The notes: generated from the letters alone by a model not told the origin. 64,000 bases of DNA from CAITWD01 sp963727285 (GCA_963727285.1 CAVSFF010000009.1:744001-808000); one strand, 5' to 3'. Counted from the stretch's first letter, positions 49,706-59,263 are shown. Numbers and translations are program-made.

Positions 49706-51463
49706 GTGCACATCTTGGAGCAGCCGCCTCGGTTCATCTTCTTCACCGGCAAGGGCGGTGTCGGGAAGACCTCGGTCGCCTGTGCGGCGGCGATGCACAT
49801 CGCCGAATCGGGGAGGCGCGTGCTGCTCGTAAGTACTGATCCCGCATCCAACGTCGGGCAGGTCTTCGGAGTTGAGATCGGGAATCGTGTCACCCAGGTT
49901 CCCGGGGTCGCGAATCTCGCTGCCTTGGAAATCGATCCCCAGGCCGCCGCAGAGGTCTATCGCGAGCGAATTGTGGGACCGGTTCGCGGGACGCTGCCAG
50001 ACGCCGTCGTCAGCGGCATCGAGGAGCAGTTGTCCGGGGCGTGCACCACTGAGATCGCCGCATTCGATGAGTTCACCGGGTTGTTGATCGATTCGCCGGC
50101 GACGTCGAGCGTGGACCACATCATCTTTGACACGGCCCCGACCGGCCACACGATCCGGCTGCTCCAACTTCCAGGCGCGTGGAGCGGATTCCTGGAGGAC
50201 GGACGTGGCGACGCCTCATGCCTTGGACCGCTGGCCGGGCTCGAGAAGCAGCGTGTCCAATACAAGGCTGCGGTTGATGCGCTCGCCGACCCGGCGCGCA
50301 CCCGTCTCGTGTTGGTCTCGCGTGCCCAACCGTCGGCGCTCGCCGAGGCAGCCCGGACCCACGATGAGCTTGCGGCCATCGGCCTGAGAGAGCAGTACCT
50401 CGTGATCAACGGCGTGCTCCCGCCTGCTGAGGGCGACGGTGACCCGCTTGCTGCGGCGATCATTCGACGAGAACGCGACGCCATTACCGGGATCCCATCT
50501 GCGCTGCGCGACCTTCCTCGCGACGTTATCGAGCTGAAGCCCGTCGATATCGTCGGGGTGGAGGCGGTGCGGGGTCTTTTTGCTGGCGAGGTCGTAACGA
50601 CGCGCGAACAGGCTCCGTTGCTCGACGCCATCGACGCACCGACCCTCGCCGAACTGGTTGATGACATCGCCGCAGACGGCCACGGACTGGTCATGGTCAT
50701 GGGCAAGGGCGGGGTCGGAAAGACCACGGTCGCCGCCTCCATCGCACTCGAGCTCGCAGCGCGCGGATTGCCGGTGCATCTGACGACATCGGACCCTGCC
50801 GCCCACCTGTCCGAGACGCTGGCGGGCGCGGACGTCGACATGACCGTAAGTCACATCGATCCACGCACTGAGACCGAGCGCTACCGTCGGCACGTCATGG
50901 AGGCTAAAGGCGCACAGCTCGATGCCGACGGTCGCGCGCTGCTGGAGGAGGACCTGCGCTCGCCATGCACCGAGGAAATTGCCGTCTTCCAGGCATTTTC
51001 ACGCGTTATCCGCGAGGCTGCGACGAAGTTCGTGGTCATGGACACCGCCCCCACCGGGCACACCTTGCTGCTACTGGACGCGACCGGCGCGTATCACCGA
51101 GATGTGGTGCGAAACCTCAGCGGCAGCACGACCCACTTCACGACTCCGATGATGCAGCTTCAGGATCCGAAGCGCACGAAAGTCATCATCGTCGCGCTGC
51201 CCGAATCGACCCCCGTACTCGAGGCCGCCGAACTTCAGGATGATCTCAGACGGGCCGGAATCGAGCCTTGGGCGTGGGTCATCAACCAGAGCCTTGCGGC
51301 CTGCATGCCAAGCAGTCCGCTCCTGCGACGACGCGCAGCCAACGAACTGCGTGAGATCGACGCGATCGCAAACCACTTCGCCCGCAGATACGCCGTCATG
51401 CCAATGGAGCTGGAGCGCCCAACGGGGGCAATGCTTCGCGAGCTGGCAGTGACCACTCCGTAA
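49706..51463 (+). CDS. arsA: ArsA arsenical-pump ATPase (two-domain)
   Basis: 585 residues from GTG 49706. Tandem A1/A2 ATPase: P-loops FFTGKGGVGKTSVACAAA and MVMGKGGVGKTTVAASIA; signal-transduction motifs FDTAPTGHTIRLL and MDTAPTGHTLLLL; As(III)-type cysteines in LSGACTTEIAAFDEF and LRSPCTEEIAVFQAF. The gap to arsMD is 12 bp. E. coli ArsA energises ArsB and takes As(III) from ArsD; here ArsD is the fused domain of the upstream gene and no ArsB/Acr3 is present in the window. Confidence 0.95.
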   Translation: MHILEQPPRFIFFTGKGGVGKTSVACAAAMHIAESGRRVLLVSTDPASNVGQVFGVEIGNRVTQVPGVANLAALEIDPQAAAEVYRERIVGPVRGTLPDAVVSGIEEQLSGACTTEIAAFDEFTGLLIDSPATSSVDHIIFDTAPTGHTIRLLQLPGAWSGFLEDGRGDASCLGPLAGLEKQRVQYKAAVDALADPARTRLVLVSRAQPSALAEAARTHDELAAIGLREQYLVINGVLPPAEGDGDPLAAAIIRRERDAITGIPSALRDLPRDVIELKPVDIVGVEAVRGLFAGEVVTTREQAPLLDAIDAPTLAELVDDIAADGHGLVMVMGKGGVGKTTVAASIALELAARGLPVHLTTSDPAAHLSETLAGADVDMTVSHIDPRTETERYRRHVMEAKGAQLDADGRALLEEDLRSPCTEEIAVFQAFSRVIREAATKFVVMDTAPTGHTLLLLDATGAYHRDVVRNLSGSTTHFTTPMMQLQDPKRTKVIIVALPESTPVLEAAELQDDLRRAGIEPWAWVINQSLAACMPSSPLLRRRAANELREIDAIANHFARRYAVMPMELERPTGAMLRELAVTTP

Positions 51464-51829
51464 CCCTCCGGCACGCTGCGTGGTCTCGGCCGCCAACGGC
51501 TCGCATGCGCGATCACGGGTATGGAATGGGTGCGGAGCAACAGCGCGGTCGTCCACGACGAGCAGGACGCCTCACCCGTGGGGTGGCATGCAGCGCCGGC
51601 CGCCGGGCCGGAATGTGAATGAAGGCCCGAGGCGGCCGGCGGCCGCAGTCGACGCCTTGAGGGAGTAGAGAAAGTTCTCACGAGCCCATCGATTGGCATG
51701 TGAGTGCCGACGCGAGGCACGCATCCGGAGGACATCGTGGCTCCTGTTATCCATCCCGAACAACCGGGATGTCGCGGAGTCGCCCCCCTCCTCAGGCTCC
51801 CGATGCCGAGTAGAGCGACATAGAGCGAG
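51464..51829. other. Intergenic region between convergent arsA and acetate transporter
   Basis: About 365 bp with no supportable gene. Open frames here continue shadows of arsA or have low-complexity composition. The only structure is the palindrome that begins at 51830. Confidence 0.5.
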
Positions 51830-51861
51830 AGCCGGGGAGTCCAGATCTGGACTCCCCGGCT
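51830..51861. terminator. Perfect 32-bp palindrome, bidirectional terminator
   Basis: AGCCGGGGAGTCCAGA and its exact inverse complement TCTGGACTCCCCGGCT abut at 51845/51846. It lies 13 bp after the stop of the leftward transporter gene and convergent to arsA, consistent with a shared terminator. Confidence 0.65.
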
Positions 51862-51874
51862 CGCGCTGCGTCAG

Positions 51875-52477
51875 CTACTTGGGGGGCTTGATAACCGGCG
51901 GCCCGAGGGGCGGGAAGGCCGGTCCGCCCAGCGACAAGTTCATCACTGTCCAGGACAGCGACATGCCGAGGGCGGCGAAGACGAAGATGACATAACCAGC
52001 GACCTTCAGCACGTTCGTGCTGACGGGCGTCATCGAGTAGGCCGCGGCGACGAAGCACAACGCGAGCACGACCAGCCCGAAGATCAGGGGATAGATGATC
52101 GGCAAACGCAAGCTCGCGAGCGTCAGAAACACGAAGAAGATCGCGAACGTCACCGAGAACATCACGACCGTGTTGGCGATCGCTGCGGGCGGGATCACAA
52201 ACCAGCCGTGGAGCACTCCGAGAACAAGCACCGAATATCCGATCCAGAATCCTCCGAACGTGCCCGCAAAGCAGGCGACGAAGGACTGTCCTGCGGATGC
52301 GGCCCACCACGTCGACAACAACAAGAATAGCCCGGTGCATCCGAGCAGGATGGCGATTGGAGACCCAAGCGCAAGGCTGTTGGATCCGAGGGCCTGCGTG
52401 AGCTGGATGCCGAGCGCGACCGAGCCGATCACAAACACAGGTGCCGCGACGACCTGCGGGTCGCCTGAGGCTGCCAT
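51875..52477 (-). CDS. GPR1/FUN34/YaaH-family acetate/succinate transporter
   Basis: 200 residues from ATG 52477; AAGGAGGAG lies 3-4 nt upstream. Six helices, for example VVAAPVFVIGSVALGIQLTQ, IAILLGCTGLFLLLSTWWA, FVACFAGTFGGFWIGYSVLV, TVVMFSVTFAIFFVFLTLAS and IIYPLIFGLVVLALCFVAAA, with the FG-GFW pattern of the family. The canonical NPAPLGL signature near the N-terminus is not obvious. Lies within the 10-kb segment bounded by direct repeats, monocistronic. Confidence 0.8.
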   Translation of the reverse strand: MAASGDPQVVAAPVFVIGSVALGIQLTQALGSNSLALGSPIAILLGCTGLFLLLSTWWAASAGQSFVACFAGTFGGFWIGYSVLVLGVLHGWFVIPPAAIANTVVMFSVTFAIFFVFLTLASLRLPIIYPLIFGLVVLALCFVAAAYSMTPVSTNVLKVAGYVIFVFAALGMSLSWTVMNLSLGGPAFPPLGPPVIKPPK

Positions 52478-52740
52478 GACTCCTCCTTTTACGTATGAGG
52501 TGGCCGCGCCCCGAGGAGATCGAACCGCGGCGTGTGGTATCGAGTAAACGCCGGACATTCGACGCGCGTCAATAGGCGCACCCCCGCCTGCTCTGCTCGA
52601 GAATCGAACTCCCGATCTCCGAAGAGACCTGTGTTGGCGTTACCGCGCGACCTCACACTCGGTGGTCCGGCCGAGACTGATCCGTGAACCGACATTCGAG
52701 TGCTCATCGCGGCGGCGGGGACCGGCCCTGATCGCCCGGT

Positions 52741-52879
52741 GATTCCCGACTGCCCACTCGTCGCTCGGCGTCACGCCGACCTCGGCAATGAGTACGCGGA
52801 TCCGTCGCTCAATCTCATCCCGGATCGCCAGATTCACGTCCGGTTCGCTATGGACCGGCAATGGCAGATCGAAGCTCAA
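52741..52879 (-). pseudogene. Third fragment of an arsC 3' end
   Basis: 52741-52830 is clearly related to the last ~29 codons of arsC (45157-45243): IRDEIERRIRVLIAEVGVTP versus the intact IRDEIERRVRALMAEIGVTP. The ancestral stop is changed (GTPSDEW instead of GTPND-stop). The short upstream part (MSFDLPLPVHSEPD) may be further arsC remnant. There is no P-loop. More diverged than the copies at 45.2 and 55.9 kb, so an older event. Confidence 0.75.
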
Positions 52880-53095
52880 TCGAGTGGGCCGAGACCAACC
52901 ACGACCGTCAGGCCGATACAGCCGTCCAGGCCCTATCGCACGCCACCGAGGGTCTAGGAAACCCGGGGCGGTTCATGACGTATCGCCGTGGTAGCCTCGG
53001 TTCGTCGAGCGGCGATCGGTTCCGTCCGAGCATGAGAGCACTCGCCGCCGCGGCCATGCCGATCAGCGGCAGCCAACAGTCCGGAGTGTTGCGCG

Positions 53096-55455
53096 ATGGC
53101 GAAACCGTACAACGGCAAGATTGCTCTCGATATTCGGGACTCGGAACCCGACTGGGACCCGTATCTGCCACCGACGGCGCCGGACGGCGCGCCAAACGTG
53201 CTCATCGTGGCATGGGACGACGTCGGCTACGCCACGATGGACTCGTTCGGCGGGCCGGTCTCGTGTCCGAACATGGACCGCATCGCCGAGAGGGGTGTGA
53301 AGTTTGCGAACTTCCACACGACGGCGTTGTGTTCGCCCACGCGGTCGTCGCTGCTGACAGGACGCAACGCGACGTCAAACGGCATGGCGACCATCGCCGA
53401 GTTCTCGGCCGGGTACCCGGGCATCTCGACGCGCATCCCGTTCGAGAACGGGTTCATCTCGGAGGTCCTGGCCGAGCGGGGCTACAACACCTACTGCGTC
53501 GGCAAGTGGCACCTCACCCCCGGCGAGGAGTGCAACGCCGCCGCCTTCAAGGGGCGGTGGCCACTGGGGCGGGGGTTCGAGCGCTTCTACGGCTGGCTCG
53601 GTGGGGAAACGAACTCCTGGTACCCGGACCTCGTGGAGGACAACCACCAGGTCGATCCGCCGCGCCGGCCCGAGGAGGGCTACCACCTCGCCGACGACCT
53701 GTCGGACAAGGCGATCGGCTTCATCCGTGACGCAAAGGTCATCGACCCGGACAAGCCCTTCTTCATGTACTTCGCACCGCAGGCCGGCCACGCGCCCCAC
53801 CACGTGCCGACCGAGTGGGCCGACCGCTATAAGGGGGCCTTCGACGACGGGTACGAGGCGATCCGTGCCGGGATCCTCGAGCGCCAGATTGAGCTGGGCC
53901 TGCTGCCGGAGGGGACTGAGCTCTCTCCTATCAACCCGCACGGCGAGCCCGGTCGCACCGGTCCCGACGGCCAGCCATGGCCAATGCTCGACACGGTCAG
54001 GCCATGGGAGTCGCTGAGCGACGACGAGCGCCGACTCTTCGTCCGCATGGCCGAGGTCTTCGCCGGCTACATCTCGTACTACGACGACCAGTTCGGCCGG
54101 ATCCTCGACTACCTCGAGGAGTCCGGCCAGCTCGACAACACGCTCATCGTGGCGATCTCCGACAACGGCGCCAGCGGCGAGGGCGGGCCGAACGGCAGCT
54201 TCAACGAATGGCGGTTCTTCAACGGTGTGCCCGATACCACCGAAGGCACCTTCCCGCACATCGACGAGCTCGGCACCCCCCAGTCCTACAACCACTACAA
54301 CACCGGCTGGGCCTGGGCCCTCGACACCCCGTTCCCGTACTGGAAGCGGTGGGCGGGGGCCGAAGGAGGCGTGGCGGACATGTGCATCGTGTCGTGGCCG
54401 GCGCGCATCCAGGCGAGCAAAGAACCTCGCCAGCAGTACGTCCACGTCGTCGACGTGGTGCCCACCGTCTACGACCTTCTGGACATCGAACCCCCGGAGG
54501 CCATCAAGGGGTTCCTGCAGAGCCCGGTCGAAGGGGAGAGCTTCGCCGCCTCGCTGACCGACGCCGAAGCTCCCGGGCGGCGCACGCAGTTCTACTCGAT
54601 GCTCGGGCAGCGGTCCCTGTACCACGACGGCTGGCTCGCGTCGACGGTCCATCCACCGATCAGCGGTTGGGGCAACTTCGAGCACGACGAGTGGGAGCTG
54701 TTCCACCTGGCCGAGGATCGGGCGCAGTTGCGCAACCTGGCCGCCAGCGAACCCGACCGCCTCCAGTCAATGAAGGACCTGTGGTTCTACTACGCCGGCA
54801 TCTACAACGGGCTGCCCCTCGACGACCGGTCCGCCATCGAGCAGGTTCTGGCCGAGCGTCCCCGCGGCGGCCCGTCGCGGTCGCAGTACACGTACTACCC
54901 GAACTCGTCCGACGTTCCCGAAACGGCCGGCGTCGCCATCGGTGGCCGCTCGTACACGATCGCGGCCGGCGTGACGGTGGACTCGGCCGACGCCGAAGGC
55001 GTCTGTTCGCCCACGGAGGCGTGGCCGGTGGCCACAGCCTGTACGTCAAGGACCAGCGAGTCCACTACGCGTTCAACTGGGTCGGCACGCTCCTGCAGAC
55101 CGTGAGCGCGCGCGAGCGGCTCGCGCCCGGTCCCCACGTCATCACGGCGGAGTTCACCGCCACCGGTCGCAGTGATCGCGCCGACATGCCCGGCGCCGCC
55201 GGCACGCTCACGCTCTACGTGGATGACGAAGCGGTCGCCTCGGACCAGATCGTGACCCAGCCCGGCGCGTTCTGCCTCATCGGCGACGGCATCTGCGTCG
55301 GGCGCGACAGTGCATCGCCCGTGACCTCGGACTACGCCGACCGCGGCACGTTCCCGTTCACCGGAGGCACCATTGACAAGGTTGTCGTCGATGTCTCCGG
55401 CGACCGCTACATCGATCACGAGTCGCAGGTCCGCGCCTGGTTCTCTATCGACTGA
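53096..55455 (+). pseudogene. Arylsulfatase (formylglycine-dependent), frameshifted near the 3' end
   Basis: Starts MAKPYNGKIALDIRDSEPDW at 53096. Type I sulfatase: metal ligands in VLIVAWDDVGYATMD, the formylglycine Cys in LCSPTRSSLLTG (C79), then GKWHLTPGEECN, FFMYFAPQAGHAPHH, and DNGASGEGGPNG. Full length would be about 786 residues, as in large bacterial arylsulfatases. At 55001-55005 a base is missing: EGV then LFAHGGVAGGHSLYVKDQRV continues in the next frame to the true end FSID-stop at 55455. As read, the product stops at 55105 after 669 residues, lacking ~150 C-terminal residues but keeping the catalytic core, so a partly active form is possible. Inside the repeat-bounded segment. Confidence 0.88.
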
Positions 55456-55610
55456 GGTTCGTCAGGGCGGCCTCCTGGGCGCAGGAGACGGTGCGAAGCC
55501 CGGGCAACTCAAGATCGACGCCAGCATCCCGGGGCCTCGGCGCGTCGCGGACGGCGGATGGTCGTAGTCTCGGAAGTACGGCCGATAGATATCCCGCCTG
55601 GAGAGACCCG

Positions 55611-55803
55611 ATGATCGACCGATCCAGCCGACCCCCCGGTCGGCACCCACTGCGAATGGTGCGGGGCGGAGTTTGAGCCCGGATCCGCGCCACCCACACC
55701 GAAGACCCCGGCGGCAAAGCCCGCACCGCTCCCCGGCGGAGAACCCGTCACGCACTGCGAGTGGTGTGGCGCCGAGTACCCGGTTCCCGGCGACGATCGC
55801 TAG
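55611..55803 (+). pseudogene. Frameshifted copy of the double-CxxC protein gene
   Basis: Duplicate of 44933-45124. One extra nucleotide near 55616 puts the ATG out of frame with THCEWCGAEFEPGSAPPTPK and the second THCEWCGAEYPVPGDDR-stop. Upstream in the correct frame there is a TGA, so no start is available. Outside the indel it is almost unchanged, pointing to a recent duplication. Confidence 0.8.
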
Positions 55804-55835
55804 GGCCGCGACGCCCGCTTACTCCCGACTGCCTA

Positions 55836-55922
55836 TTAGTCGTTCGGCGTCACGCCGACCTCTACCATGAGCGCGCGGACCCGCCGCTCGATCTCATCCC
55901 GGATCGGGCGGATCTCCGCCAA
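55836..55922 (-). pseudogene. arsC 3' fragment in repeat copy B
   Basis: Encodes the last ~29 residues of ArsC ending GVTPND-stop, without the rest of the gene; beyond 55922 sequence switches to the ltrA end. Direct evidence that copy B was made from the ars locus (or both from one source) and truncated at the junction. Confidence 0.85.
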
Positions 55923-55931
55923 GGAATGGAG

Positions 55932-57164
55932 CTACGGCCGAAGGCCCGACCCGCGGTCGTTCGTCGTGGTGCGCACATGCGCCACATCGCTCGGAATCTG
56001 TGGCGTGGGGCGGGCGCGTACACCCCCGGCGCGAGCACGACGGGTCCGGAGCACCCCGTCCGCGACCGCCAGGATGATGATGATCATCGCCAACGCGCCG
56101 CCCAGGGCTCGGGCGTGCAGGCTGGCTGACGCCATCACGATCGCGGTGACCATGAGTGCGGCCACTCCGGCGACGCATCGCGCGACAGCCAGCCTGGGGA
56201 TGGGGCGCTCGGCACTCACCGCCAGTGCCGCCAGCGCGAACAGCGCCGCAGCAACGGAGCCTCCCTCGAGTGCGGCAGCGCTGGTGGTGACCGTTCCGTC
56301 CGTGGATGGCGGCAGCGCGACAACGGCCGCCGCGGCCACCGTCACGCTGATCGACAGCACCAGTTGCGAGATCAGCCACGTGCGCTGCGGACGGGCGCGA
56401 ACAGGGAAGCCGAGCGGCAGAACGCCGTCGATATAGATCGTCCACATGGCGAACCCGACGGCGAAGGCCACGAACACGACGAGGTACTCCACGCCGGATT
56501 TCGGGTCGCTGGCAAACGCCACCTTGAGGAACGACAGGCCCATGAGGACCATGAACAGCTGCGCGTGGCGTTCACCGGCATGGCGCGGCTCGACGGGCCG
56601 GTTCCGAGCGAGGCGCGGCAGGTACCAGGCGAAGAAGATTCCGACGAAGGCGACGCCGGTCACGCCGGCCAGCGTCACGGCCAGCGGGCGTTGAACGACC
56701 AGCGACATCAGGATCACGAACGCCAGCGCCGCGCTCCCGATTGCAGGGACCGCGACCAGGCGCCGATCGGCGGCATCGCTCGGCGCGATCGTCAGGTAGA
56801 GCAGGCTGATGCATGCACCGAGTGCCGCGGTCGCGATCACTCCGCCTCGGTCGTCGACGGTGGTAGCGGAAATCGCCGCCGCCGCGGCTACGGTCGTGGC
56901 GAGCAGCTGGGCCACCACGATGCCCCTGACCACCCAGCCGTCGTCCGGAAAGCGGTTCAGGCGCAGCGTCACAAGGAGCCAGGCGAACCACAGCCCGGTC
57001 AGCCACCCCAGGATGGAGACGATGTGGGGCAGACCGCTCGTGGTCCCGAGCTCGTTGGCGAACCGGCCGACGCAGGCGACGAAGACGAGGTCGTAGAACC
57101 GCTCGAGCCATACGACCCGCGCTGCTGCCTCGTGAACTCTGTTCGCGGTCTCATCCCCGATCAC
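55932..57164 (-). CDS. LtrA-family (low temperature requirement A) membrane protein
   Basis: 410 residues with about ten to eleven membrane helices. The N-terminal VVWLERFYDLVFVACVGRFA is the LtrA signature (E-L-F-Y-D-L-V-F pattern). Later SFLKVAFASDPKSGVEYLVV and MWTIYIDGVLPLG are also typical. Named for cold-sensitive Listeria mutants; transport or signalling role not defined. The 3' end sits only 10 bp from repeat copy B, so its C-terminal tail (RPTPQIPSDVAHVRTTTND) may have been altered by the rearrangement. Confidence 0.88.
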   Translation of the reverse strand: MIGDETANRVHEAAARVVWLERFYDLVFVACVGRFANELGTTSGLPHIVSILGWLTGLWFAWLLVTLRLNRFPDDGWVVRGIVVAQLLATTVAAAAAISATTVDDRGGVIATAALGACISLLYLTIAPSDAADRRLVAVPAIGSAALAFVILMSLVVQRPLAVTLAGVTGVAFVGIFFAWYLPRLARNRPVEPRHAGERHAQLFMVLMGLSFLKVAFASDPKSGVEYLVVFVAFAVGFAMWTIYIDGVLPLGFPVRARPQRTWLISQLVLSISVTVAAAAVVALPPSTDGTVTTSAAALEGGSVAAALFALAALAVSAERPIPRLAVARCVAGVAALMVTAIVMASASLHARALGGALAMIIIILAVADGVLRTRRARAGGVRARPTPQIPSDVAHVRTTTNDRGSGLRP

Positions 57165-57284
57165 GGGCGGGTCCTCATTTCACGGCGCCTGCGGGATCGG
57201 GGTCCCGCCGCCCTGGGCCGCCACGAACCCCGCGGGTTGAGCCCGGCCCTACCGGAGACCGCCCCGTGGACGTCGGTGCCGAAC

Positions 57285-58670
57285 TCACGCATCAGGCAAC
57301 AATGCCGGGAGCCGGCCGCTGGCGACGGCATCGGCATGGCGGCGGTAGTCGGCCTCGTTCGAGATCCGCATAACGTCGCGCGAAGGCGACCGCCGCCCGG
57401 TCAAAGGAGTCGCCCTTGCCGAGATATCCGGAGATGGACTCCGCCGGGCCCGAGCGGGCGTGGGCCCGCGCCAGCGACCAGCCACACATCCCGGCGTACA
57501 GCCGGAGTGCGCCGCGCGTCATGCCCTCGACCTCTGAAGAGCCCTTCATGTCGCGGAGTTGGCGCCAGTAGTAGTGGCGCCCGGTCGGCGGACGTCGTGC
57601 TCCACCCGAGGAAGATGTCGCTCGCTGCCTGCATCATGCGCTGCCCCTCGACCACCCGCTGCCCATGGTGGGCATAAGGGCTGGGAGCCGAGGTGTGCCT
57701 CGAGCACCGACGCGGTGGCCTCTTTGAACTGGAGGATAAGCGGGTCCCCCGCGGCGCTCTGGAGCAGCACGACGAAGGCCCGCAGGCCGACGCTGCCGAC
57801 GCCGACCACCTTGTGGGCGATGTCGATGATCTCGAACCGCTCGAGGAGAAATCGGTGGGCGTCGGGCAGCGAGCGAGGTACTCACGGTAGGTGTCGCGGA
57901 TGGTCGTCGCCGATCTGCTCGGCCGGCACATCGACGATCACGTCCGAGAGCGGCACGAGCACCGGCGGGTCGGACACAAAACGCAGCTTCCCGTCAACCT
58001 CGTGGGTGAGCTTGCGCGTCGCCTGAAGGCTGGTGCGCCGTCGCGCGGACGCCACTCCGACATCGAACTCGCGCCTCGCCCGCTTGGACCGCGTGGCGAG
58101 GCTCGCGCGCAGTTCGTCGGTGTCGAGGCGCGAGTACCAGACGTCGAGCGGGCCGGTCCGCGCGAACGACGCCATGGCCTCGCGGTACGCACGCACCGCG
58201 CTGGCCGTAATCTCGGCCGTCGCGGCGACCGCGAACCCGCGAGCGCGCCCGGCGATCGTGAAGCTGGTCGCCAAGCGGTGCACGTCCCACTCCCATGGTC
58301 CGCGCAGCGTCTCGTCGAAATCGTTGAGGTCGAACAGGAGCCGCCGGGCCGGCGAGGCGAATGCACCAAGGTTGCTCAGATGCGCATCGCCGGCGAGTTG
58401 GACGTCGAGTCCGGTCACCGGAAACGACGCCAGGTCCGCGGCCATGAGCGCCGCAGCACCGCGGTAGAAGGTAAACGGGCTCACGCCCATGCGGGCGTGA
58501 CGTAAAGGGACGAGGGCGGGCACACGCCCGGCGTCTTGCGCGGCAAGCACCTCGACCGGATCCGGGCGCCGCGGTGCCGGCTCCCAACTCGCGGCGGAGT
58601 GTCGCGGGACGTCATGTCTGCGCGATCTGCCGTCATCAAACAGATTGCACTCGGTCGTGTCCGGCCGCAT
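57285..58670 (-). pseudogene. DUF2252 family protein, about five frameshifts
   Basis: Starts at ATG 58670, with GGAGG 9 nt upstream. The first 260 residues are intact: VEVLAAQDAGRVPALVPLRH, MGVSPFTFYRGAAALMAADL, LAGDAHLSNLGAFASPARRL, FDLNDFDETLRGPWEWDVHR. From about 57890 the frame hops: TIRDTYREYL, then VGVGSVGLRAFVVLLQSAAG, then HHGQRVVEGQRMMQAASDIF, then LRLYAGMCGWSLARAHARSG, then DYRRHADAVASGRLPALLPD to a stop at 57285. All are conserved DUF2252 parts in correct order, so the whole gene (~440 residues) is present. Kinase-like fold of unknown role. Cluster of indels within 600 bp. Confidence 0.85.
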
Positions 58671-58684
58671 CGCGACGGGGCCTC

Positions 58685-58939
58685 CTATGGCCGAGGTTGG
58701 GCGGGCAGCCGCCAGACCGGCCCCAACGACCGCTGTGGTCGCGGGGCCGGCAGGGCGAACGTGAGGAGCCCCGTCGTCGCGCGCGGGCCGACGTGGTGCA
58801 TGGCGTGCACCGGTATGGGGAAGAGCGCCTCAGGGTGGACGAGCGCGGCATCGCGCACGCGCCACGCCCGTGCCGATCTGCGCAGGACATCGAGGTGATT
58901 CCCGCGGGGCGTGCGGGGCGAAGGCTGGACGAACAGCAC
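58685..58939 (-). CDS. Small protein of unknown function before DUF2252
   Basis: 84 residues starting GTG at 58939, backed by a strong AGGAGG 6 nt upstream. Soluble, Pro/Arg-rich (VQPSPRTPRGNHLDVLRRSA, IPVHAMHHVGPRATTGLLTF). The stop is 14 bp before the DUF2252 start, so the two form an operon. No family recognised; the ribosome-binding site is the main evidence that it is real. Confidence 0.5.
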   Translation of the reverse strand: MLFVQPSPRTPRGNHLDVLRRSARAWRVRDAALVHPEALFPIPVHAMHHVGPRATTGLLTFALPAPRPQRSLGPVWRLPAQPRP

Positions 58940-59263
58940 AACGGACCTCCTGGTCACCCGTCGTGCCGTACCGTCGCCGCAACGTCCGCGGCGGTGGCAG
59001 GCATGCGCGGCTCCTGGTCAATGGCGCGATGCGAGCGCAAGTAATACCAAGATTCCCGATCACGAGTGCAGCCCGGCCGGATCGCCGGGGCGTGCCGTGC
59101 AGCGCCGCAGGCGACGGCTCACCGGCCGGTAGGGCGCTCAAGCTCCTCCGGACATCGATCGCCGGCCGGTGCGATCGCGGCCACCGACCGGATTGGTCGC
59201 GACCGACAACCAGGATGTCTGTTCGTCATCGGTGTCGGGCGCGGAGCGGCAAGTGGTCGGACA
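58940..59263. other. Intergenic region, nothing recognised
   Basis: About 320 bp between two leftward genes. Open frames across it have shadow composition. It should carry the promoter for the 58939 gene. No hairpin with a T-run or tRNA-like structure was seen. Confidence 0.4.

Larger units (their letters stand above)
55489..55922. repeat. 433-bp direct repeat, copy B
   Basis: Same orientation as 44811-45243. It carries the small CEWC protein gene with an extra base after the start (ATGATCGACC vs ATGACCACC) and only the last ~29 codons of arsC. Identity ends at about 55922, 10 bp before the ltrA stop codon. It marks the right edge of the 10.2-kb arsenic/acetate/sulfatase segment. Confidence 0.93.

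Noticed and set aside
53375..54706. 443-codon minus-strand frame opposite the arylsulfatase
   Set aside because: Antisense shadow; sulfatase signature is on the plus strand.
44811..55922. Composite transposon bounded by insertion sequences
   Set aside because: The bounding repeats contain a small gene and an arsC tail, with no transposase, terminal inverted repeats or visible target duplications.
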